The position numbers and the translations under genes were made by a program. A DNA stretch of 15,151 bases from Roseburia sp. CAG:303. Lineage in GTDB: Bacteria > Bacillota > Clostridia > Lachnospirales > Lachnospiraceae. Shown here one piece after another: positions 1 through 6,820 of the stretch. Below the pieces are notes generated by a model that saw only the letters and a program-made list of their open reading frames with translations, did not search any database and had not been told where the DNA came from. Every line of letters begins with the position of its first letter. Position 1 is the stretch's first letter. The stretch covers positions 1,636-16,786 of the forward strand of contig FR900159.1 of the NCBI GenBank assembly GCA_000437755.1, written 5' to 3'.

Positions 1-415
1 GGTAATACCTGCAGTGGCAGGCGGATTTTATATGACGGTACGTTATTTTTTCCGGTTCGCACTGGACAGAAATGTAAAACAGCAGTTTGCACCATTGGGG
101 GACAGTACGGAGTATGAAGAAAGAATACGGAAGGGAAAATGCTGGCTCAGGGAACATGAAACGGAAATGGTGGAATGTCAGAGCTTTGACGGATACAGGT
201 TAAAGGGACACTATTATGAATTTCCAGAGGCGGAAAATAAGAATTTTGGAAAAGCAGATTCCTTCATATCGCCGGAATGTGCAGAAAAAAATTATAAGGC
301 ATGCCCTGCGGACAAACAGCTGGTACTGATTGACGGAGCAGAACATGCCATGAGTTTTCTGGTAAATAAGGAACAGTACATCCTGGCACTGAACCAGTTC
401 TTTAAATTTTCTTAA
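1..415 (+). pseudogene. alpha/beta-hydrolase remnant with internal deletion; 5' end outside the window
   Basis: The frame is open from the window edge, so the true start is probably upstream; in-window candidates are GTG at 14 and ATG at 32. The visible protein begins with a hydrophobic stretch and an FxxFALDR segment. It then has WLREHETEMVECQSFDGYRLKGHYYE, which resembles the region before the first strands of clostridial alpha/beta hydrolases of about 300 residues. It jumps directly to GKADSFISPECAEKNYKACPADKQ and IDGAEHAMSF, which resemble the C-terminal part carrying the catalytic Asp and His. The roughly 170-190 residues expected between, including the oxyanion HG motif and the GxSxG nucleophile, are absent. 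The frame is kept through the apparent junction near 238-258. The TAA at 413-415 overlaps the end of the converging GH31 gene by 14 bp. I infer a non-catalytic deletion relic. The family assignment is from recall of motifs, and a small intact protein of unknown role is the alternative. Confidence 0.6.
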
Positions 416-2411
416 TCAGGTATTCCATTCTATCATCTTTTAAGAATACAGGGATGGTATCAATCGGAGTTTCAACGGTAATATGGGAACCGCCTTCAAA
501 AACTTCACCGGTATGGGCCAAAGTCCAGTTGTGGCCGGCAGGAAGATAAACTTCACGCGACTGTGCGTGTTCCCGGCATACCGGGCATACCAGAAGGTCT
601 GGACCGAACATATATTCATCGTAGATATTCCAGCACAGGGAATCCTCCGGAAATTCATAAAAGAGTGCACGCATGACAGGAGTACCTTTTTCATGAGCTT
701 CTTTCATAAATGTACGGATGTCATCACGCATCAGTTCACGGATACGGATGAATTTTACCATGATTTCATAGGCTTCTTCCCCATAGCTCCATACTTCGTT
801 TGCAGCTCCCGTCCATTCACGGACTTCCCCGGATTTGCTGATAATCTGTGTTCCCGGCAGACGCAGTCCGTGGAGTCGCATAACCGGGGAAAATGTACCG
901 AACGCAAACCAGCGCAGAAGCAGTTCCTTAAAGTCATCGCTTTCGACATTTCCACCGTGGAAACCGCCGATATCGGTTGTCCACCACGGGATTCCGCATA
1001 ATCCCATATGCAGGCCGGCACAGAGCTGTTTACGGAAATCCTCAAAGCTGGACCAGATATCCCCGGACCAGACAAGTGCACCGTATTTCTGACTGCCAAC
1101 CCAGGCACAGCGGACGAGATTCATGGTATCTTCCTGACCGAGCTCTTTTTGTCCTTCGTAGAACATACGGGAATATTCTCTCGGATAGATATTTCCAATC
1201 TGGGATACCGCACCGGCATGGAACTGATACATTTCATGATCAGAGCCGGTAAATTCCGGTTCTGCCTCATCGAGCCAGAACGTACGGATGCCCAGAGCGG
1301 CATAATTCTTTTTGCACTTCTCCCAGACATATTTTCTGGCACGCGGGTTTGTCGCATCCATAAAAACATTATTTCCGTGGAATGTCATCTGGACATCGAC
1401 TCCGCTTACCTGTTTGACGAGGAGTCCCTGCTGTTTCATTTCCTCAAAGTTTTCACTGTTCCATTCCACCTGTGGCCAGAAAGATACCATGGTTTCGATG
1501 CCCATTTCGTGAAGCTTTGCAATCATTTCTTTAGGTTCAGGGAAATATTCTTCGTCGAAGCGCCAGTCCCCGCAGTGTGGCCAGTGATAGTAGTCGATAA
1601 TCAGAACATCAAGGGGAATCCCTCTCTTCTTATATTCTCCGGCGATTTCCAGAACTTCTTTCTGATTGTAGTAGCGGAGTTTACACTGCCAGAAGCCAAG
1701 TCCGTACTCTGGCATCATCGGGACTTTTCCGGTGCAGCAGGCAAACTGCTGTTCTATCTGTGCAGGGGTATCGCCGGCGGTGATCCAGTAGTCCATCTTT
1801 TTGGTTGAAGAAGCGATCCATTCCGTGGTATTTGTTCCGAAATGGACTTCTCCGATGGCAGCATTATGCCAGAGAAAACCATAGCCGAGACTGGAAACAT
1901 AGAAAGGAATACTGATCTGCGAATTACGGTGGGCAAGTTCCAGGTTGCAGCCTTTTAAATCGAAGATTTCCTGCTGATATTGTCCCATGCCGTAGATTTT
2001 TTCTTCTGAATTGGATGTAAAAGAAACTTTTAGATGATAATCTCCGCCGGGAAGGGCATGATACTTTCTTGCCTTTCTGCCAAGTGCTGCTCCGTTGCTT
2101 ATCTCACGAAGCAGAAGACTGCCCTTTTCATTGTAAAATGAGATCTGCAGGGCATTGCCCCATTCCTGGACAAAAAGTTCCGCCCTGATTTTACCGTTTG
2201 CCATAAAGGCATGGCGTTCATCCGTAATGCCGGCTGTGATGGCGGAAGCATCGGAAACCTCAGGGGAAATCAGGGCAATCTCACCTTCCGGTATCTGATC
2301 CATAAGAGAGGACTGTACCCGCAGGCTGTTATCGCCCCACGGGGATACACAGAGAAGTTCGCCGTCATTGCGGAAATATAAATGATGATTTGTAAGTTCA
2401 AAAAAATTCAT
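402..2411 (-). CDS. glycoside hydrolase family 31 alpha-glycosidase (alpha-xylosidase/alpha-glucosidase type)
   Basis: The 669-residue protein has no signal peptide and should act in the cytoplasm on imported oligosaccharides. It has an N-terminal beta-sandwich (about 1-230) and then a (beta/alpha)8 barrel. The barrel shows the GH31 hallmarks: LDVLIIDYYHW near 268-277, the nucleophile block FWLDEAEPE with D381 as nucleophile, the acid/base block VWSGDIWSS with D451, and IPWWTTDIGGFHGG (475-487). A C-terminal beta-domain follows, with VCPVCREHAQSREVYLPAG near 608-626. Length is typical of compact bacterial GH31 enzymes (about 650-700 residues). The WLDxxEPE form of the nucleophile loop resembles alpha-xylosidase-like branches more than the WxDMNE form of maltase-type enzymes, but substrate cannot be read reliably from this. 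AGGAGG at 2419-2424, seven bases from the ATG, fixes the start. The divergent AraC-type gene is the likely regulator. Its end overlaps the hydrolase relic. Confidence 0.93.
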   Translation of the reverse strand: MNFFELTNHHLYFRNDGELLCVSPWGDNSLRVQSSLMDQIPEGEIALISPEVSDASAITAGITDERHAFMANGKIRAELFVQEWGNALQISFYNEKGSLLLREISNGAALGRKARKYHALPGGDYHLKVSFTSNSEEKIYGMGQYQQEIFDLKGCNLELAHRNSQISIPFYVSSLGYGFLWHNAAIGEVHFGTNTTEWIASSTKKMDYWITAGDTPAQIEQQFACCTGKVPMMPEYGLGFWQCKLRYYNQKEVLEIAGEYKKRGIPLDVLIIDYYHWPHCGDWRFDEEYFPEPKEMIAKLHEMGIETMVSFWPQVEWNSENFEEMKQQGLLVKQVSGVDVQMTFHGNNVFMDATNPRARKYVWEKCKKNYAALGIRTFWLDEAEPEFTGSDHEMYQFHAGAVSQIGNIYPREYSRMFYEGQKELGQEDTMNLVRCAWVGSQKYGALVWSGDIWSSFEDFRKQLCAGLHMGLCGIPWWTTDIGGFHGGNVESDDFKELLLRWFAFGTFSPVMRLHGLRLPGTQIISKSGEVREWTGAANEVWSYGEEAYEIMVKFIRIRELMRDDIRTFMKEAHEKGTPVMRALFYEFPEDSLCWNIYDEYMFGPDLLVCPVCREHAQSREVYLPAGHNWTLAHTGEVFEGGSHITVETPIDTIPVFLKDDRMEYLIKKI

Positions 2412-2441
2412 GGGTTATCCTCCTGTATTTATGATAAAAAT

Positions 2442-2470
2442 ATTATATTGCTTTTTTGAGCAAAATACAT
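2442..2470 (-). promoter_or_regulatory. probable GH31 promoter with weak -35
   Basis: On the minus strand a perfect TATAAT (-10) occupies 2442-2447. At the standard 17-base spacing the -35 position (2465-2470) reads ATGTAT, a poor match. A good -10 with a poor -35 is common at activator-dependent promoters and fits control by the divergent AraC protein. Transcription would start near 2435, leaving a leader of about 25 bases that contains the AGGAGG site. Confidence 0.4.
2448..2463. promoter_or_regulatory. inverted repeat TTGCT-N6-AGCAA in the GH31 promoter spacer
   Basis: Perfect five-base arms (2448-2452 and 2459-2463) flank six bases, and the whole element lies between the -10 and -35 positions of the GH31 promoter. 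A protein bound here would be expected to block RNA polymerase, so it is a candidate repressor operator. The arms are short and the region is AT-rich, so chance occurrence is possible. Confidence 0.25.
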
Positions 2471-2490
2471 TAATATTATTGTGAAATTAT

Positions 2491-2520
2491 ATGACGATAT
2501 TGATTTTTTACATATATAAT
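2491..2520 (+). promoter_or_regulatory. probable promoter of the first araC-type gene
   Basis: A perfect TATAAT lies at 2515-2520. The only reasonable -35 is ATGACG at 2491-2496 with an 18-base spacer. Transcription from near 2527 gives a leader of about 46 bases before the ATG at 2573. It is back to back with the GH31 promoter, the two -10 boxes lying about 70 bases apart, so one bound regulator could affect both genes. Confidence 0.4.
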
Positions 2521-2572
2521 AATTGTGAGTTTTGAATTGATTAGGACACATAAGAAAGGATGGTTTAAAAAT

Positions 2573-3436
2573 ATGAATAAAAATCTGATGGAAAAAAGAA
2601 TCCACGGGGAGGCAGATTTCCCGATTTCTTTCTATGAACAGAGTTTTGCGGCTGATGAGGAAGTGCTGGCACCGCTGCATTATCATGCTGAGATGGAAGT
2701 GCTGGTTGCAAAGAAAGGAAAAATAACAGTACGGTTTGATGGAAATGAAATGGAACTGGAGGAGGGAGAAGGGCTTTTTATTAACAGTTCCAAGCTCCAT
2801 GCCATTTATGGAAAAAAAGGAGAGGAAAAAGCATTTACGGCGGTTGTTTTTTCCGATAAGCTGATCGCTGCGAAGGATGACAGAATAGCAGTAAAATATC
2901 TGGAATGTATAAAAAGCGGGGTCCTAATCGTTCCGGAACGGTTAAGCAGGGAGCAGGTGAGAAAATACATAGATCATATCGCAGGATTAATGAACAAAGG
3001 AAATTATGGGTATGAATTCGGGATTAAGGCAGATATTATGAAGCTGTTTGAAGAACTGGTGAAGACTGCAGATGGAAAACCGATGGAAAAAATTCCGTAT
3101 AAATACCAGTGTGTGAAGCAGGTGCTGGCTTATATAGAGGAAAATTACGGGGAACGTATTACACTTCAGAAACTGGCGGATGTGGCAGGATTGAACCGGG
3201 AGTATTTCTGCAGGATGTTTTCGGAGGTGGCTGGCGAAACGGCATTTACCTATCTGAACCGCTACAGGATAAAGAAGGGGATTGAATATCTGAAAGGCAC
3301 AGATATGACCGTACAGAAAATCAGTGGATTATGCGGATTTGAAACGGCAAGCTATTTTTATAAGGTTTGTAAACAGTTTGAAGGAAAATCACCAAGGCAG
3401 ATAAGAGAGGAAGTCCAGGAGATACAGGTACCGTAA
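2573..3436 (+). CDS. AraC-family transcriptional regulator with N-terminal cupin
   Basis: The chosen ATG at 2573 gives 287 residues. An in-frame GTG at 2525 would add 16 residues, but it sits almost at the predicted transcription start and lacks a ribosome site, whereas AAAGGATGG (2555-2563) precedes 2573. The N-terminal part (about 15-130) is an AraC-type cupin, with LHYHAEMEVLVAKKGKITV near 35-53 supplying the usual His/Glu-rich ligand pocket, followed by LEEGEGLFINSSKLHAI. The C-terminal part (about 185-283) is a double helix-turn-helix, with ITLQKLADVAGLNREYFCRMF and MTVQKISGLCGFETASYFYKVCKQFEGKSPRQIR. It is divergent from the GH31 gene and is most simply read as its sugar-responsive regulator; the ligand is unknown. 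No terminator was seen after it, and the next promoter starts within ten bases of its stop. Confidence 0.9.
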   Translation: MNKNLMEKRIHGEADFPISFYEQSFAADEEVLAPLHYHAEMEVLVAKKGKITVRFDGNEMELEEGEGLFINSSKLHAIYGKKGEEKAFTAVVFSDKLIAAKDDRIAVKYLECIKSGVLIVPERLSREQVRKYIDHIAGLMNKGNYGYEFGIKADIMKLFEELVKTADGKPMEKIPYKYQCVKQVLAYIEENYGERITLQKLADVAGLNREYFCRMFSEVAGETAFTYLNRYRIKKGIEYLKGTDMTVQKISGLCGFETASYFYKVCKQFEGKSPRQIREEVQEIQVP

Positions 3437-3443
3437 AATATGC

Positions 3444-3472
3444 TTGACAAGGTTTTGATTCTGTTGCAGAAT
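3444..3472 (+). promoter_or_regulatory. tcdA promoter
   Basis: A perfect TTGACA (3444-3449), a 17-base spacer and CAGAAT (3467-3472, four of six matches) form a convincing housekeeping-type promoter. It lies just after the araC stop and predicts a leader of about 35 bases for tcdA. This makes tcdA independent of the upstream sugar regulator. Confidence 0.6.
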
Positions 3473-3514
3473 GTACAGGTAAATCAGATGTGAAATGTTA
3501 TAGGAGGAAAAAAT

Positions 3515-4282
3515 ATGCTGACACAGTTTTCACGAACAGAATTACTGTTGGGAAAAGAAGCGATGGAAAGGTTAAGCAATGCGAGGGTAGCTGTGTTTGG
3601 AATCGGCGGTGTGGGCGGATATGTCTGCGAGGCACTGGTAAGAAGCGGGATCGGAACATTTGATTTGATCGATGATGACAAAGTGTGCCTGACCAATTTG
3701 AACCGGCAGATTATTGCAACCAGAAAAACGGTTGGAAAATATAAAACAGAAGTCATGAAAGAAAGAATTCTGGATATTAACCCGAAAGCGGTGGTAAATA
3801 TTCATAACTGTTTCTTTTTGCCGGAGAATGCGGATGAATTTCCATTTGAGAAATATGACTATGTGGTCGATGCCGTGGATACTGTTACGGCTAAAATTGC
3901 GATTATCATGAAGGCAAAAGAGAAGAATGTACCGGTGATCAGCAGTATGGGTGCGGGAAACAAGTTAGATGCGAGTATGTTCCGGGTGGCTGATATTTAT
4001 AAGACGAAGGTTTGTCCGCTGGCGAAAGTTATGCGCAGGGAATTAAAGAAACGCGGGGTAAAGAAATTAAAGGTTGTTTATTCAGAAGAACTTCCGACAA
4101 GACCATTGGAAGATATGTCCATCAGCTGCCGGAATCATTGCATCTGCCCTCCGGGAGCACAGCATAAATGCACAGAACGGAGAGATATTCCGGGTAGTGT
4201 GGCATTTGTGCCGTCCGTGGCAGGGCTGATTATTGCCGGAGAGGTCATCAAAGACCTGAGCCATCAGGCTGTACCGCAATAA
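3515..4282 (+). CDS. tcdA: tRNA threonylcarbamoyladenosine dehydratase (TcdA/CsdL)
   Basis: This 255-residue E1-like (ThiF-fold) enzyme would use ATP to dehydrate t6A at position 37 of ANN-decoding tRNAs to cyclic ct6A. The sequence shows the nucleotide-binding glycine loop FGIGGVGGY (28-36), the acidic LIDDD strand end (51-55), the NLNRQ motif (61-65) with its ATP-contacting Arg, and DAVDTVTAK (119-127). The C-terminal end IPGSVAFVPSVAGLIIAGEVIKDL (226-249) is typical of the TcdA branch and separates it from MoeB/ThiF. A cysteine cluster, C205-x3-C209-x-C211-x7-C219, lies just before that end. It could bind a metal or a cofactor, but I cannot say which. AGGAGG at 3502-3507, seven bases upstream, fixes the start. 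Family knowledge links TcdA (CsdL) to the CsdA/CsdE sulfur-transfer pair in E. coli; here its neighbour is the sulfur gene metY, on a separate promoter. Confidence 0.92.
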   Translation: MLTQFSRTELLLGKEAMERLSNARVAVFGIGGVGGYVCEALVRSGIGTFDLIDDDKVCLTNLNRQIIATRKTVGKYKTEVMKERILDINPKAVVNIHNCFFLPENADEFPFEKYDYVVDAVDTVTAKIAIIMKAKEKNVPVISSMGAGNKLDASMFRVADIYKTKVCPLAKVMRRELKKRGVKKLKVVYSEELPTRPLEDMSISCRNHCICPPGAQHKCTERRDIPGSVAFVPSVAGLIIAGEVIKDLSHQAVPQ

Positions 4283-4365
4283 GCTAGTGGCTTTCCTGTG
4301 TTTTTTGTACAGCGGCTGCAGACCATAGTGTAGATCGGTTTTGGAAAATCTGCAAATATATGAGG

Positions 4366-4382
4366 TATAGGAAAAAACTATA
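4366..4382. promoter_or_regulatory. MET-box-like LysR operator upstream of metY
   Basis: TATAG-N7-CTATA is a 17-base inverted repeat. It matches 13 of the 16 defined positions of the streptococcal MtaR/MetR MET-box as I recall it (TATAGTTTnAAACTATA); the three mismatches are bases 6-8. It contains the LysR-type T-N11-A core (T4368, A4380). Its centre is about 66 bases before the predicted metY transcription start, the classic position of the primary LysR recognition site. A LysR gene is the second gene of the operon, which makes its product the likely binder. Confidence 0.55.
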
Positions 4383-4392
4383 ACATGTTATA
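4379..4392. promoter_or_regulatory. 14-bp perfect palindrome overlapping the MET-box-like site
   Basis: TATAACATGTTATA is self-complementary over 14 bases and shares its first four bases with the right arm of the MET-box-like element. It ends 12 bases before the -35 box. That is where a LysR tetramer's second (activation) half-site normally lies, so the two elements together may form one extended LysR binding region. A separate dimeric regulator is the alternative. Confidence 0.4.
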
Positions 4393-4404
4393 AAAAATTC
4401 AGAC

Positions 4405-4433
4405 TTTACAATAGTACCATCTCGTGCTATGAT
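4405..4433 (+). promoter_or_regulatory. metY-lysR promoter with extended -10
   Basis: TTTACA (4405-4410), an exact 17-base spacer and TATGAT (4428-4433) with a TGC extension immediately before it make the strongest promoter in the window. The predicted start near 4440 leaves a leader of about 70 bases. I see no T-box or SAM-riboswitch-like structure in that leader. The earlier stretch 4283-4365 holds no clear signal apart from a weak AAGC-N5-GCTT hairpin just after tcdA. Confidence 0.7.
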
Positions 4434-4508
4434 ATGTTCATAACCTACAAAACAACTAGGAATTAAGAAAAGAAATAAAACACAGAGATATAGAATGGAG
4501 GCTACATT

Positions 4509-5819
4509 ATGGCAAAGAAATCATATGCAGACAGAAATTTAAAATTTGAAACATTACAGTTACACGTTGGACAGGAAAGTCCGGATCCGGTTACCGATGC
4601 AAGGGCAGTACCGATTTACCAGACATCTTCCTATGTGTTCCGCAACAGTGACCATGCAGCAGCAAGATTCGGACTTACCGATGCAGGAAATATTTACGGA
4701 AGACTTACAAATCCGACAGAAGATGTATTTGAAAGAAGAATTGCAGCACTTGAAGGCGGTGTGGCAGCACTTGCAGTAGCATCCGGAGCAGCAGCAGTTA
4801 CTTACACGATTGAAAACCTTGCACAGAACGGCGATCATATCGTAGCTGCAAAGAATATTTATGGCGGAACTTACAACCTGTTAGAGCATACACTTCCTTC
4901 TTACGGAGTAAAGACAACCTTCGTTGATCCGTTTGATTTTGAAGAAGTAAAGAATGCAATCCAGGATAATACAAAAGCATTATATATTGAAACACTCGGA
5001 AATCCGAACTCTGATGTGGTAGATATCGAGAAATGGGCAGAACTTGCACATGAACACAAGATTCCTCTTGTTGTGGATAACACATTTGCAACTCCATATC
5101 TGGTAAGACCGATTGAATATGGTGCAGATATCGTAATCCATTCCGCAACGAAATTCATCGGTGGACATGGTACTACCATCGGCGGTGTTATCGTTGACGG
5201 TGGTAAATTCGACTGGGAAGCAAGCGGAAAGTTCCCATCACTCACTGAGCCAAACCCAAGTTACCATGGTGTTGTATTTACACAGGCAGCAGGACCGGCA
5301 GCATTCGTGACAAAGATTCGTGCGATTTTACTTCGTGATACAGGAGCTACTATTTCACCGATTCATTCCTTTATCTTCCTGCAGGGATTAGAAACACTTT
5401 CCCTCAGAGTAGAGAGACATGTGGAAAATGCATTAAAGGTAGTAAAATATCTTGAAAATCATCCACAGGTTGAAAAAGTACATCATCCATCCGTATCCGA
5501 TGATGAAGAACAGAAGCGTTTATATGCAAAATACTTCCCGAACGGCGGCGGCTCTATCTTCACATTTGAGATTAAGGGCGATGACAGAAAGGCAAAAGAT
5601 TTCATTGATAACCTTGAATTATTCTCATTGCTTGCAAATGTAGCCGATGTAAAGTCACTGGTAATCCATCCGGCATCCACAACACATGCACAGCTGAATG
5701 AAGAAGAACTGGCAGATCAGGGAATTAAGCCGAATACCATCCGTTTATCCATCGGAACAGAAAATATCGATGATATTATTGAAGATTTAGACGAAGCATT
5801 CAAGGCAGTAGAGGAATAA
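4509..5819 (+). CDS. metY: O-acetylhomoserine aminocarboxypropyltransferase / sulfhydrylase (MetY)
   Basis: This PLP enzyme of the Cys/Met-metabolism family condenses O-acetyl-L-homoserine with sulfide (or methanethiol) to give homocysteine (or methionine). The 436 residues match the usual MetY length and exceed the roughly 380-400 of MetB/MetC. Diagnostic features are IYGRLTNPTEDVFERRIAALEGG near 62-84, the VVDNTFATP strand with D190 facing the PLP nitrogen, the Schiff-base lysine K215 in HSATKFIGGHGTT, the long MetY-type insertion PSLTEPNPSYHG (244-254), and LANVADVKSLVIHPASTTH in the C-terminal half. GGAGG at 4497-4501 fixes the start. The codon choice is visibly more uniform than in the neighbours (abundant GCA, GAA, CTT/TTA), which suggests high expression. 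It is the first gene of an operon with the LysR regulator, four bases upstream of it. Confidence 0.95.
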   Translation: MAKKSYADRNLKFETLQLHVGQESPDPVTDARAVPIYQTSSYVFRNSDHAAARFGLTDAGNIYGRLTNPTEDVFERRIAALEGGVAALAVASGAAAVTYTIENLAQNGDHIVAAKNIYGGTYNLLEHTLPSYGVKTTFVDPFDFEEVKNAIQDNTKALYIETLGNPNSDVVDIEKWAELAHEHKIPLVVDNTFATPYLVRPIEYGADIVIHSATKFIGGHGTTIGGVIVDGGKFDWEASGKFPSLTEPNPSYHGVVFTQAAGPAAFVTKIRAILLRDTGATISPIHSFIFLQGLETLSLRVERHVENALKVVKYLENHPQVEKVHHPSVSDDEEQKRLYAKYFPNGGGSIFTFEIKGDDRKAKDFIDNLELFSLLANVADVKSLVIHPASTTHAQLNEEELADQGIKPNTIRLSIGTENIDDIIEDLDEAFKAVEE

Positions 5820-5823
5820 ATAT

Positions 5824-6738
5824 ATGACATTACAACAGATTCGCTATGTGACGATGATCGCACAGGCAGGTTCCATGAATGAAGCAGCAAAAAAATTGTT
5901 TATCTCGCAGCCAAGTCTGTCGGGAGCAATCAAAGAACTGGAAAAGGAAGTTGGAATAATAATCTTTTCCAGAACCAGCAAAGGTGTTGTGCTTACCGCA
6001 GAAGGCGAGGAATTCTTAGGATATGCCAGGCAGATTCTGAATCAGGTGGAACTGTTGGAAGAGAAATATCTGGAAGGGAATAATGTGAAGAAGAAATTCG
6101 GGGTGTCAACCCAGCATTATTCCTTTGCAGTAAAGGCTTTTGTCGAAATGGTAAAAGCTTTTGACATGGACGAATATGAGTTTGCTATAAGGGAAACAAA
6201 GACAGCAGATGTAATCCGCGATGTCAGTACGGATAAAAGCCAGATCGGAATTCTTTATCTGAATGAATTTAATGAGAAGGTACTGACAAAGCTCTTCCGG
6301 GATGCTGGTCTGGAATTTACGGAACTGTTCAGCTGCGGTGCATATGCATATGTCTGGAAGAACCATCCGCTTGCGGACCGGGAAAAGATCAGCATACAGG
6401 ATCTTCAGGAATATCCTTGTCTTGCATTTGAGCAGGGAAACAGTAATTCGTTCTATTTTGCAGAAGAAATTTTCAGCACATATGATTATAAGAGGGTAAT
6501 CAAAGCGTGTGACCGGGCAACCATGTTGAATCTGATGGTTGGGCTGAACGGTTATACGCTTTGTTCCGGTATCATATGTGAGGAATTAAACGGAAGTGAT
6601 TACAGGGCAATTCCCCTTGAACAGAAGGAGCGGATGCATATTGGCTATGTAATGCGCAAAAATGAGATAATGACTCCGATTTGCAGGAAATATATTGCAG
6701 AAATAGAGAAATTCAGAAAATTTGAAAATAATACTTGA
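5824..6738 (+). CDS. LysR-family transcriptional regulator, probable sulfur-amino-acid regulator
   Basis: The 304-residue protein has a LysR winged helix-turn-helix at about 1-60 (LQQIRYVTMIAQAGSMNEAAKKLFISQPSLSGAIKELEKEVG), a linker helix to about 88, and a periplasmic-binding-protein-like effector domain to the end. It begins four bases after the metY stop, with AGAGGA in the last metY codons as ribosome site, so it is cotranscribed and probably translationally coupled. The MET-box-like repeat at 4366-4382, upstream of the shared promoter, implies control of metY and of itself. In related Firmicutes such regulators (CmbR, MtaR/MetR types) sense O-acetylserine or O-acetylhomoserine-like precursors. 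The specific ligand here is inference. No terminator separates it from the next gene, but a new promoter overlaps its stop. Confidence 0.9.
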   Translation: MTLQQIRYVTMIAQAGSMNEAAKKLFISQPSLSGAIKELEKEVGIIIFSRTSKGVVLTAEGEEFLGYARQILNQVELLEEKYLEGNNVKKKFGVSTQHYSFAVKAFVEMVKAFDMDEYEFAIRETKTADVIRDVSTDKSQIGILYLNEFNEKVLTKLFRDAGLEFTELFSCGAYAYVWKNHPLADREKISIQDLQEYPCLAFEQGNSNSFYFAEEIFSTYDYKRVIKACDRATMLNLMVGLNGYTLCSGIICEELNGSDYRAIPLEQKERMHIGYVMRKNEIMTPICRKYIAEIEKFRKFENNT

Positions 6739-6763
6739 AATCATACAATTCCTGTAATACTAT
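6735..6763 (+). promoter_or_regulatory. promoter of the rrf2-type gene
   Basis: TTGAAA (6735-6740) overlaps the lysR stop codon. With a 17-base spacer it is followed by TACTAT (6758-6763), giving a leader of about 50 bases. A TCCT-N14-AGGA arrangement (6750-6753 and 6768-6771) spans the -10 and could be an autoregulatory site, but its arms are only four bases long. Confidence 0.45.
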
Positions 6764-6820
6764 GTTAAGGAGTAGATGCGGTTTGTAAATATGCATACAT
6801 GATGGAAAGGAAGATGAGAA

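Noticed and set aside
1008..1808. A 266-codon open frame on the + strand opposite the GH31 gene, and a 172-codon one at 483-1001.
   Set aside because: Both lie wholly antisense to a well-supported GH31 gene, show no recognisable domain or plausible ribosome site, and look like composition artefacts of the real gene.
2525..2572. Upstream in-frame GTG start for the first AraC regulator.
   Set aside because: It lies at the predicted transcription start, has no ribosome site, and the 16 added residues have no cupin character; ATG at 2573 is better.
4279..4310. Possible terminator after tcdA (AAGC-N5-GCTT hairpin, then a T-run further on).
   Set aside because: The stem is only four pairs and the T-run is separated from it by several bases, so it is too weak to list.
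4440..4508. Possible T-box or SAM riboswitch in the metY leader.
   Set aside because: The leader is only about 70 bases, AT-rich, and shows no terminator hairpin or the conserved motifs of those elements.
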